From Njordibacter sp905182035 (lineage in GTDB: Bacteria > Pseudomonadota > Gammaproteobacteria > Pseudomonadales > Balneatricaceae), in the NCBI RefSeq assembly GCF_047730075.1, contig NZ_CP159831.1, forward strand, positions 1,674,001-1,738,000: DNA of 64,000 nucleotides, read 5' to 3'. How positions within the stretch are numbered: position 1 is the first letter of the stretch; every line of letters begins with the position of its first letter. A model generated the notes under the pieces. It saw only the letters and a list, made by a program, of their open reading frames with translations, was not told the origin of the DNA and did no database searches. Below are positions 34,216-41,800 of the stretch, in pieces. The position numbers and the translations under genes were made by a program.

Positions 34216-35121
34216 ATGCTTAAAGTCACCCTCAAACAATTGCATTACTTTGTTACCGTTGCAGAGCATCAAAGCATTTCCGCCGCCGCCCGCAGCCTCC
34301 ATATTTCGCAACCTGCTATTACCCACGCCATGGGATTGTTGGAGGACCATTTTCAATTACAGTTATTTTTGCGCCACCATGCCCAAGGCGTCTCACTCAC
34401 CACATCTGGACAAGATTTATTAGTTAGAGCAAGTAGCCTTTTAGCCCATGCTCATGAGTTAGAAACCAATGTAAAAGAATTAGGCCAAGGTTTGTATGGG
34501 CGTTTGGAAATAGGCTGCTTTTTTACCTTAGCACCCATGTACATGCCACCGTTAATTACGCAATTCTTACAGCTGCACCCACAGGTTGATGTACGTTTAT
34601 ACGAAGCTAATCAAGATGAACTCAATGAAGGTTTGCACACGGGGCAGTTTGATTTGGCATTTATGTATACCTTAGCATTAGGCCCAGATTTAGCGGCAGA
34701 AGTGCTAGCAGAACCTATGCCCCACATACTGCTAGATCCAAACCACGAACTAGCCCATCAAGAAAGCATAAGCCTTACAGAATTAGTCGATTTACCGATG
34801 GTGTTATTAGATGTGGCACCGAGCCGAGATTATTTTACTAGTTTATTTCGTAATCAAGGTTTGGAACCATGGATTCGCTACCGTTCTCCGTCTTTTGAAA
34901 CCGTGCGTGGATTAGTGGGTCATGGTATGGGCTATTCAGTGTTGGTCACCCAACCTATGGCAAACGTAGACTACAATGGCAACACATTATGTTTACGTCC
35001 AATTAAAGAGGAGGTAGAACCTGGCTACATTAGTATGACATGGCTAGAAGCCAAAAGGCCTACACGCCTAATGCAGACCTTTCAGGAATTTGCTAAACAG
35101 CACTTCTCAGCTACTCAATGA
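34216..35121 (+). CDS. LysR family transcriptional regulator
   Basis: A 301-residue activator-type protein with an N-terminal winged helix (LKQLHYFVTVAEHQSISAAA, RSLHISQPAITHAMGLLE) and a periplasmic-binding-like effector domain. It is divergent from the HpaB-type operon across a 131-bp AT-rich gap, so it most likely controls that operon. The last 15 bases overlap the convergent Ppx/GppA gene. Confidence 0.9.
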   Translation: MLKVTLKQLHYFVTVAEHQSISAAARSLHISQPAITHAMGLLEDHFQLQLFLRHHAQGVSLTTSGQDLLVRASSLLAHAHELETNVKELGQGLYGRLEIGCFFTLAPMYMPPLITQFLQLHPQVDVRLYEANQDELNEGLHTGQFDLAFMYTLALGPDLAAEVLAEPMPHILLDPNHELAHQESISLTELVDLPMVLLDVAPSRDYFTSLFRNQGLEPWIRYRSPSFETVRGLVGHGMGYSVLVTQPMANVDYNGNTLCLRPIKEEVEPGYISMTWLEAKRPTRLMQTFQEFAKQHFSATQ

Positions 35122-36075
35122 GCCACTTAATGAATTAGTTTGTTGTTGCAACGCACGCAGCAATACGCCTTCGCGTAAAGCGCCTGTAGAAAAATAAATA
35201 CGGTCTAAATTTAAGCTCAACATAATACCTTTAAGTATGGCATATCCCGCTGGCAGCACTTCGCCTCTATCTGGCCTCAAACCCTCTATAAGCACCTCAT
35301 CCAAATGATCGAAGGCTAATAGCTGTCGTTCAATTTTAGCCATCGAGGCCAAGTCTAGATAAGGCCTACCATCCTCTTCCAGCGCACTAAGAGCGGCTAA
35401 TGCCTTAACTGTGCCTGAGGAACCAATACACACTTGCCAGTCGTCCCAAAAGTAGCCTAGAGAGGCTTTTTCAATAGTGTTTTGGGCTGCTTCAACAGCA
35501 TTTGTTATATAGCTTTGTTTTATTTTGCGTTGCGGGAAAAATTTGCCACTAAACGCCACACAACCCATTGGAAAGCTTTGCAAACGTTGGGGGATGCGTT
35601 GACCTAATATCAGTTCGGTACTACCCCCACCGATGTCGATGACCAGTTTTTTACGTTGCTGGTAGGTAGTGGAGGACACCTCCCCCACTACACCAGAAAA
35701 GATCAATAAGGCTTCTTCGTCACCGGTAAGCACTCTTATTGGCACACCCAATATAGCCTCAGCTTGGCTTATAAAATCAGCGCTATTTTGTGCTACACGC
35801 AAGGTATTAGTAGCAACCACATGAAGATTATTAGGGTCGACTTTTATCAATTTAGGGGCCAAACGCCGCAGACAATCTAATCCACGATCCATTGCTTCTT
35901 GACTGAGGTGACCTTGATTATCCAAACCTGCAGCCAACTGAACCTTTTCTCCAGCCCGGCTAACCACACGATAAGGGTTCTCACCGGTGTCCACTAAAGT
36001 GGCATGAAAGCTGTTAGAACCAAGATCAATGGCAGCAACTAAATAAGTCAATGTGTGGTATCCAAAAATAATCAA
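35107..36075 (-). CDS. Short Ppx/GppA phosphatase family protein
   Basis: About 315-322 residues cover the two actin-like subdomains: AAIDLGSNSFHATLVD, VVATNTLRVAQN, the VIDIGGGSTELIL phosphate loop and GSSGTVKAL. The long C-terminal HD-like half of E. coli Ppx (513) and GppA (494) is absent. The family cleaves polyphosphate or pppGpp. No ATG is available: candidate starts are TTG at 36075 or TTG at 36051, the latter giving a start close to the AAIDLG core and with GGA about ten bases ahead. I cannot decide between them. Confidence 0.85.
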   Translation of the reverse strand: MIIFGYHTLTYLVAAIDLGSNSFHATLVDTGENPYRVVSRAGEKVQLAAGLDNQGHLSQEAMDRGLDCLRRLAPKLIKVDPNNLHVVATNTLRVAQNSADFISQAEAILGVPIRVLTGDEEALLIFSGVVGEVSSTTYQQRKKLVIDIGGGSTELILGQRIPQRLQSFPMGCVAFSGKFFPQRKIKQSYITNAVEAAQNTIEKASLGYFWDDWQVCIGSSGTVKALAALSALEEDGRPYLDLASMAKIERQLLAFDHLDEVLIEGLRPDRGEVLPAGYAILKGIMLSLNLDRIYFSTGALREGVLLRALQQQTNSLSGSLSS

Positions 36076-36204
36076 ATATCAGTGTATCAAACAAACCTAG
36101 GCAGGCCAATTATGTCTTTTTTGTCAATAATTTTTGCAAACAACAATTGTCATTATGCTGTCTGCTCCATATTAGTGCAAATGCACTTGAAATCGATTTA
36201 CAGC

Positions 36205-36220
36205 GCACCAAATTTGGTGC
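36205..36220. promoter_or_regulatory. NtrC-type palindrome upstream of amtB
   Basis: GCACCAAATTTGGTGC is a perfect 16-bp palindrome made of the two NtrC half-sites GCACCA and TGGTGC. The central gap is four bases rather than the usual three. It lies about 100 bases before the predicted start of the sigma-54 promoter, a standard enhancer distance. A second dyad, AGTGCA-AA-TGCACT, is at 36174-36187. Confidence 0.55.
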
Positions 36221-36283
36221 ATCGAGTTTAAATTTATGATTATTTTTCAACGTATAATACTGTTTTATATGATATTTATTACC

Positions 36284-36300
36284 TTGGCACGATAATCGCA
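36284..36300 (+). promoter_or_regulatory. Sigma-54 (RpoN) promoter of amtB
   Basis: TTGGCACGATAATCGCA matches the -24/-12 consensus TTGGCACG-N4-TTGCA, with one substitution (TCGCA). Spacing of GG and GC is correct. Transcription would start near 36311, 30 bases before the amtB ATG. Nitrogen-controlled expression is the usual pattern for amtB. Confidence 0.75.
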
Positions 36301-36340
36301 ATAGCAAGGTTAGCAATCACAACAACTAACAGAGACCCCC

Positions 36341-37600
36341 ATGGAAAATAACTTATATGAACTCCAGTTTGCCCTGGATACCTTTTACTTCTTAATTTGT
36401 GGCGCTTTTGTCATGTGGATGGCCGCCGGTTTTGCCATGCTTGAAGCTGGCCTGGTACGCAGCAAAAATACCACTGAGATTCTCACCAAAAACTTTGCTC
36501 TGTTTGCAATTGCCTGTGTCATGTACCTCGTTATGGGTTATCAAATCATGTACGGTGGTGGCTGGTTTTTAAGTGGCATTGAGGCCATCGATACCACTCA
36601 GGTATTAGCTGACTCAGCAGCAGAAGGTTTTGGTGGTGCCTCGGTCTACTCCAATGCCTCAGACTTCTTCTTCCAAGTCGTATTTGTTGCAACTGCTATG
36701 TCCATTGTGTCTGGTGCTGTGGCAGAACGAATGAAACTATGGTCATTTTTAGCTTTTACTATAGTAATGACTGGTTTTATTTACCCCATGGAAGGCGCCT
36801 GGACTTGGAACGGTGAAGACGTCTTTGGCTGGTACAATCTTGGTGAGCTTGGTTTTTCAGACTTTGCAGGCTCAGGCATTGTGCACATGGCCGGCGCTGC
36901 TGCTGCTTTAGCTGGGGTAATATTACTTGGCGCACGTAAAGGCAAGTATGGCCCCAATGGCCAAATCAAGGCCATCCCCGGTGCTAACCTCCCCATGGCC
37001 ACTTTAGGAACCTTTATTCTGTGGATGGGTTGGTTCGGATTTAACGGTGGCTCCGTGCTTAAGTTAGGTGATATTAACTCAGCTCACTCTGTCGCCATGG
37101 TATTTCTTAATACTAACGCCGCAGCAGCTGCAGGTGCCATTGCAGCGCTAATAGTGGCCCGTATTAAGTTTGGCAAAGCCGACCTCACCATGATGCTCAA
37201 CGGCGCTTTAGCAGGCCTAGTCACCATCACTGCAGAACCTTCAACCCCTACAGCTCTGCAAGCCAGTCTTTTTGGTGCTCTAGGTGGCGTATTGGTAGTA
37301 TTTAGCATCTTAGCCTTGGATAAACTCAAACTAGACGATCCTGTAGGTGCCATTTCCGTGCATGGCAGTGCCGGCTTGCTAGGTTTGATGTTAGTCCCTG
37401 TGACTAATGATGGTTCCACAGTTATGGGTCAAATGATCGGTGCACTCACTATTTTTGCATGGGTATTCCTAGCCAGCTTTGTGGTGTGGTATATCATCAA
37501 AAAAGTGCTTGGTATTCGCGTCACTGAAGAAGAAGAATACAAAGGGGTGGATATTTCTGAGTGTGGCATGGAAGCCTACCCAGAATTCACTACCCAATAG
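36341..37600 (+). CDS. amtB: Ammonium transporter AmtB
   Basis: A 419-residue inner membrane channel with eleven helices that conducts ammonia/ammonium. The family signature DFAGSGIVHMAGAAAALAGV carries the first twin His, and AISVHGSAGLLG the second. The N-terminal FLICGAFVMWMAAGFAMLEAGLVR is typical. No signal peptide is obvious. There is no glnK partner next to it, although glnK-amtB linkage is very common. A sigma-54 promoter and NtrC-like site precede it and a strong hairpin follows it. Confidence 0.95.
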   Translation: MENNLYELQFALDTFYFLICGAFVMWMAAGFAMLEAGLVRSKNTTEILTKNFALFAIACVMYLVMGYQIMYGGGWFLSGIEAIDTTQVLADSAAEGFGGASVYSNASDFFFQVVFVATAMSIVSGAVAERMKLWSFLAFTIVMTGFIYPMEGAWTWNGEDVFGWYNLGELGFSDFAGSGIVHMAGAAAALAGVILLGARKGKYGPNGQIKAIPGANLPMATLGTFILWMGWFGFNGGSVLKLGDINSAHSVAMVFLNTNAAAAAGAIAALIVARIKFGKADLTMMLNGALAGLVTITAEPSTPTALQASLFGALGGVLVVFSILALDKLKLDDPVGAISVHGSAGLLGLMLVPVTNDGSTVMGQMIGALTIFAWVFLASFVVWYIIKKVLGIRVTEEEEYKGVDISECGMEAYPEFTTQ

Positions 37601-37626
37601 TTTTTACTCATTATCTAGCCTTGACA

Positions 37627-37655
37627 GAGGCCTACTTGCATAGCGAGTAGGCCTC
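37627..37655 (+). terminator. Hairpin after amtB
   Basis: A perfect ten-pair stem (GAGGCCTACT / AGTAGGCCTC) with a nine-base loop begins 26 bases after the amtB stop. The following CTTTAGTGTTTGCTT is T-rich rather than a pure run. It probably ends amtB transcription. Confidence 0.7.
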
Positions 37656-37675
37656 CTTTAGTGTTTGCTTGATGA

Positions 37676-37810
37676 TTAAAGGCGATAACATTGCTTAGGC
37701 ATGCGGTCTTTAATATAGCCAGGTGCATGGGCGCTGCTCATAAGGCGATTACGAAGTGTTAAGTGCTTGAGTTGGTAGCTTTCTAAAAATGGGTCTGTAT
37801 TTACACTCAT
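37676..37810 (-). pseudogene. N-terminal fragment of an Old Yellow Enzyme-type NADH:flavin oxidoreductase (stachydrine/TMA demethylase-like)
   Basis: Starting two bases after the mttB-like stop, an ATG opens a 44-codon frame reading MSVNTDPFLESYQLKHLTLR, then NRLMSSAHAPGYIKDRMPKQ. This is the N-terminus of the StcD/trimethylamine dehydrogenase group (pattern DP-L--YQLKHLTLRNR-MS-AHAP-Y--DGMPK-RY). The frame stops right after CYRL, where intact homologues run on for about 630 residues. Only 20 bases later comes the amtB terminator hairpin. The gene was thus cut by a deletion or rearrangement. It was once translationally coupled to the methyltransferase gene. Confidence 0.75.
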
Positions 37811-37812
37811 GG

Positions 37813-39390
37813 TTAATAATCTTCGTTTAGGCCACCGTCATCAGGGATTTCTGATTCGCGGCGGGCAATAAAGTCTAACAGTTGATCATCAATGGCTTGA
37901 TCTATTTTAGGCTCTTCATATTCATCTAATTTCGCCTTGGCTAAATTTAACGCTCTTTCAGTAATACTTTTGCTGCCGTTGGCAATCCATTGTTCGATGT
38001 TATTGTTATCTAATAACTTGGGCATGTAAAAAGCCCGTTGAAAGTTGTCTTGGGTGTGGGGGTGACCAAGATAGTGCCCACCTGGCCCCACATCTCGCAC
38101 AGCAGCTAAAGCCTCATCAAAGTCATCCCAACGGGGTCCTTCTGCCATACGGTATGCCATAGCACATTGCTCTGCATCTACCATGAATTTAGCCACAGAA
38201 CAGTGCATGCCAGCTTCATTCCAACCAGCTGAGTGCCAAATGTAGTTGGCCCCCGACATCATCACTGCCATAAGGTTAACGCCGCTCTCGTAGCCTGCTT
38301 GCGCATCAAGTACTTTAGCCCCACCTAAGGTATTGGAGGTGCGCCAAGGGACGTCATAATGGCGTGCCATTTGCCCAATAAGAAAATTCATTAAACAAAT
38401 TTCTGGTGTGCCCGCCATAGGGGCACCAGATTGCATAGATACAGTGGCTAAATAATGGCCATAAATAGCAGGCGCACCTTTTTTGACCACTTGGGTATAA
38501 GCCAAGGCGGACAGTGCCTCGGCATTAAGCTGTACCACAGCAGGAACCGTAGAAGCGGGTGTATTTGCGCCGCCCAAAACGAAGGGTGAGCAAAGTACCG
38601 GTTGATTGCGCTTCACAAAGGCCCGTAAGGCTCCCAACATGGTGGCATCCCAAACCAACGGCGAATTACCATTAATGTTGCCGGTCGTCACAGGGTGATC
38701 GTCAATATAGTCTTTGCCAAATAAAATATCACACATGTCGATAACGTCTTCAGCATTTTTGCCAGACGTGGTCATGCCCATAAAGGTCTTGTCAGAATAC
38801 TTCATAGACGAATGGGTAATGCGTAAATGTCGCCAAGGCACGGCATGATCCATGGGTTCTACAATATGATGGGCCGAAGAGTGCAAGCCTGGGCTCATGT
38901 GGGCCAACTTATGAAACATCGCTAGATCATCAAGTGTAGGGTTGCGCCGTTTATCTTCCAAATCACGTAAAAAAGGTGCCCCTGTCATGGGTACAAAAAT
39001 ACAATTCCGGCCCCCTAACTTAAGATTGTTTTCTGGGTTGCGAGCATGGTATTTAAGGTCTGAAGGAATACTTTTTATCAATTCACGAATATGGTGACGA
39101 TCAAACTTAACTAAATCCCCTTCTACCCTTGCACCGGCCTCGCGCCAATCTTCTAGGGCAATGGGATCGCGAAATATCACACCCACTTCCTCTAAGATGG
39201 CCATAGAGGCATCATCGATCTTAGCTATTTGGTCTTCATCCATAGGTTCTGTATAAGGCAAACCATGGCGCAGGTGAGGCAACATTTGCTCTATGTTATG
39301 ACAACGTAACAACTGCCTGTTGGCACGCCCACCACTGCGCTGACCGCGTATGGGACGTGTCGCTTCTGCAAATGCCTTGGTCATGTTCAC
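37813..39390 (-). CDS. MttB family (trimethylamine/betaine) methyltransferase, non-pyrrolysine
   Basis: A single 525-residue frame without internal TAG, so it is a non-pyrrolysine MttB homologue. Typical blocks are ILEEVGVIFRDPIALEDWRE, KYHARNPENNLKLGGRN, VLGGANTPASTVPAVVQLNAE and the C-terminal GHYLGHPHTQDNFQRAFY. Such proteins transfer methyl groups from quaternary amines (glycine betaine, proline betaine, carnitine) to a corrinoid protein. No corrinoid protein gene is next to it. It is divergent from a GcvA-like LysR gene and precedes the truncated oxidoreductase. The substrate is unknown; a betaine is the best guess. Confidence 0.88.
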   Translation of the reverse strand: MNMTKAFAEATRPIRGQRSGGRANRQLLRCHNIEQMLPHLRHGLPYTEPMDEDQIAKIDDASMAILEEVGVIFRDPIALEDWREAGARVEGDLVKFDRHHIRELIKSIPSDLKYHARNPENNLKLGGRNCIFVPMTGAPFLRDLEDKRRNPTLDDLAMFHKLAHMSPGLHSSAHHIVEPMDHAVPWRHLRITHSSMKYSDKTFMGMTTSGKNAEDVIDMCDILFGKDYIDDHPVTTGNINGNSPLVWDATMLGALRAFVKRNQPVLCSPFVLGGANTPASTVPAVVQLNAEALSALAYTQVVKKGAPAIYGHYLATVSMQSGAPMAGTPEICLMNFLIGQMARHYDVPWRTSNTLGGAKVLDAQAGYESGVNLMAVMMSGANYIWHSAGWNEAGMHCSVAKFMVDAEQCAMAYRMAEGPRWDDFDEALAAVRDVGPGGHYLGHPHTQDNFQRAFYMPKLLDNNNIEQWIANGSKSITERALNLAKAKLDEYEEPKIDQAIDDQLLDFIARRESEIPDDGGLNEDY

Positions 39391-39462
39391 TCCAAACTGA
39401 TCTTAATGCCATACGTTAGGTATTTTTGGGTTAACATTCAAACGACATTTCCATAGCAATAC

Positions 39463-39477
39463 ATAACTTAATGTTAT
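39463..39477. promoter_or_regulatory. LysR-type box (T-N11-A dyad) between mttB-like and lysR genes
   Basis: ATAAC-TTAAT-GTTAT is a perfect inverted repeat with T-N11-A geometry, the standard LysR regulator motif. It lies 36 bases before the regulator's TTG start in the divergent region. A second dyad, ATAC-GTTAG-GTAT, is at 39411-39423 close to the mttB-like start. Confidence 0.5.
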
Positions 39478-39512
39478 TATCTTTAACAGTCCTGGCATAA
39501 GGAGAATATTTT

Positions 39513-40439
39513 TTGTTACGCAAACAACTACCAGGCATTAATGGTTTGGTCACCTTCGAGGCGGCAGCACGGCATTTGAGCTTCACCTTAGCCGCCAACG
39601 AACTTTGCGTTTCTCAAGCAGCTGTTAGCAGACAAGTAAAACGGTTAGAAGAACAGCTGGGTTGCCCAGTATTTCATAGAGCTCAACGCCGTATAGAGCT
39701 CACCAAGGATGGCCAGAAACTGTTTCAAGCGGTGACTATGGGTTTAGGACACATTGCTACGGTAAGCAGTGATATCCGCCGTACCCAGTCCACAGGACAA
39801 ATTACCATCGCTTCAACCTTAGGATTTTCTAGCTTTTGGTTAATGCCACGTATTCGCGCTTTTCATCAACAATACCCCGACGTAAAAGTACACGTTATTG
39901 CATCGGACAATGCCCAAGAATTACGCTCAGATAAAGTAGACCTTGCCCTTACGTGCGGTAACAATCAATTACAAGGCAACCAGACCCATTACTTGTTTTC
40001 TGAGCAGGCCTACCCCGTGTGCAGCCCAGAATACCTGCGCAATCGACAAAAACCAGAACAAGCCTCAGATTTATTACAACACCGACTATTACATTTAGAC
40101 GAACAATTGTGGGATAACATCGGCTGGGATGCCATTGACTGGCCAGCATGGTTTAGTCATTTTAATGTGGATGGTTTAAACACGGATGATGCTGTGAAAA
40201 TACCTGCAGGGTTTACCTTTAACAACTACCCTTTGTTAATCCAAGCAGTATTAGAAGGTGAAGGCATTGCCCTAGGCTTTGAGCATACTAGTGGCGACTT
40301 AGTGGCTCAAGGAAAGCTAGTTCCATTGACTGACAATGTGTGGGATACGGGCCGTGGTTACTACCTCGCTATTAAATCCAATTTGGTACACCACCCTGAT
40401 GTACAAGCCCTAAGCCAGTGGTTGTTAAATAGCTTTTAA
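39513..40439 (+). CDS. LysR family regulator, GcvA-like
   Basis: A 308-residue regulator with the GcvA-type N-terminus: LPGINGLVTFEAAARHLSFTLAANELCVSQAAVSRQVKRLEEQLG. The effector domain includes ITIASTLGFSSFWLMPRI. The start is TTG at 39513 with AAGGAG at 39499-39504. It is divergent from the mttB-like gene and converges on the amine oxidase operon (five-base gap). It probably controls one or both. Confidence 0.9.
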   Translation: MLRKQLPGINGLVTFEAAARHLSFTLAANELCVSQAAVSRQVKRLEEQLGCPVFHRAQRRIELTKDGQKLFQAVTMGLGHIATVSSDIRRTQSTGQITIASTLGFSSFWLMPRIRAFHQQYPDVKVHVIASDNAQELRSDKVDLALTCGNNQLQGNQTHYLFSEQAYPVCSPEYLRNRQKPEQASDLLQHRLLHLDEQLWDNIGWDAIDWPAWFSHFNVDGLNTDDAVKIPAGFTFNNYPLLIQAVLEGEGIALGFEHTSGDLVAQGKLVPLTDNVWDTGRGYYLAIKSNLVHHPDVQALSQWLLNSF

Positions 40440-40444
40440 CAAGG

Positions 40445-41800
40445 TCAGGCCTCCCGGCCTGCCCTCATCTCACGCATAGCGATGGTAGCGCTCACGCCCA
40501 AGTTAGTGAAAGGTTGCGGTGGTAGCCAGCTTGGTCCATCTTGACCTAGCTGTTGTTGCAGCAATTCACTGTCTTGACCTAGTGCTAATTCTGCTAATAA
40601 TTTACCTGCGGCGGTACCCCGCGCTATACCTAAGCCATTTTGGCACACGGCCGCAAAGACGTTCGGATGACACTGGCCAAAATAACTGGCTTCATTATTC
40701 GACATACACAATAAGCCACCCCATGTATGTTCAAATTCTAACTCTGGCAACATGTGAAAGCGGCGCTTAAAACTGATTTGATGTTGAGCCTTTATGCCCT
40801 TCAGCTGAGCTTGTTGGTATTTTAGACGTGGACTACAGGTAACCACACTGCGAATGAGTAACCGCTGATCTACAGTTCGGCGAAGGGTTGCTCCAGCAGG
40901 ATGTGACGGAATTAACCCCCAATTAGTGTGACCGCCTAGGCGTCTTTGTTGATCCTCATCCATAGGAGAAGTCATGCTGCCATAAGTACATACATGTACT
41001 AAACGACCTTTTTGTTGACCAAAGCTTTGCGCAAAACCGTTATTACATAAAAGTACTTGAGGTGCCGTAACTTGACCATTAGCTGTGGTTAATAGATGGC
41101 AATTTGCGGCGACCTTACGCCCGTTTTTGCCCCCGCTGCTACCCCAAAGGTACTCAGTTACAGGGGTGTTTTCGTACACACTTACGTTAGCGGGCAAATG
41201 CTCTGCACAACCCTGTACGAAGGCTGCCGGCTGAATCATCACCGTACCTGGGGTAAACACACCACTGTGATAGTAGTCTAAGCCAGTAATTTCTTGCATT
41301 TGTTGTTTTGACAAAAGACTAAATGGTTCACTTAAGTTAACCAAACCTTTACCGTAAGCTAATAGACTTTTGCCACCAGTAGCAGAAGTAGCGCCATGTA
41401 TCTTTCCGGTCTCGCTCCAGTCACATGATATGTTATGTTGCTCAACCATCGTCTTGGCATAGGCAATACCCGAGCGGTTAAAGGTAATCATATTCCGATC
41501 CCTAGTCTCATTAGCAGTGTAAGCATGGCTATTAAGGGAATGGGGCAAATCAATCATAAAGCCCGAGTTGCGGCCAGACGAGGCCATGCCAATAGCTAAG
41601 GCGTCCAATAATACAATATGCTTTTCCGGTGCTAGTTCTGCCAAACGACGAGCTGCAGCAAGACCGGTAAAACCTCCACCAACAACCAATATGTCTGCCT
41701 CTATATTTCCCTGTAGGCTTGCATTAGGCACCCTTGTGGGGAGGTTTTTATACCACCCACAGTCATTTTCATAATTTGGCAGAATTTTAACGACTGCCAT
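40445..41800 (-). CDS. FAD-dependent amine/imino acid oxidoreductase (DAO family)
   Basis: This 451-residue flavoprotein has the Rossmann FAD motif ADILVVGGGFTGLAAARRLAE (residues 35-55) and the SSGRNSGFMIDLPH segment typical of the DAO/gamma-glutamylputrescine oxidase group. It would oxidise a secondary or primary amine or imino acid to imine or aldehyde. Its ATG overlaps the aldehyde dehydrogenase stop by one base (TAATG), so the two enzymes are made together and probably act in series. Substrates could include an N-methyl or cyclic imino acid. Confidence 0.87.
   Translation of the reverse strand: MAVVKILPNYENDCGWYKNLPTRVPNASLQGNIEADILVVGGGFTGLAAARRLAELAPEKHIVLLDALAIGMASSGRNSGFMIDLPHSLNSHAYTANETRDRNMITFNRSGIAYAKTMVEQHNISCDWSETGKIHGATSATGGKSLLAYGKGLVNLSEPFSLLSKQQMQEITGLDYYHSGVFTPGTVMIQPAAFVQGCAEHLPANVSVYENTPVTEYLWGSSGGKNGRKVAANCHLLTTANGQVTAPQVLLCNNGFAQSFGQQKGRLVHVCTYGSMTSPMDEDQQRRLGGHTNWGLIPSHPAGATLRRTVDQRLLIRSVVTCSPRLKYQQAQLKGIKAQHQISFKRRFHMLPELEFEHTWGGLLCMSNNEASYFGQCHPNVFAAVCQNGLGIARGTAAGKLLAELALGQDSELLQQQLGQDGPSWLPPQPFTNLGVSATIAMREMRAGREA

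Noticed and set aside
36110..36316. 68-codon minus-strand frame upstream of amtB
   Set aside because: It lies over the sigma-54 promoter and NtrC-type site, has no ribosome site and resembles no known family.
37813..39390. Possible pyrrolysine-containing MttB
   Set aside because: The frame has no internal in-frame TAG, so it is a non-pyrrolysine homologue.
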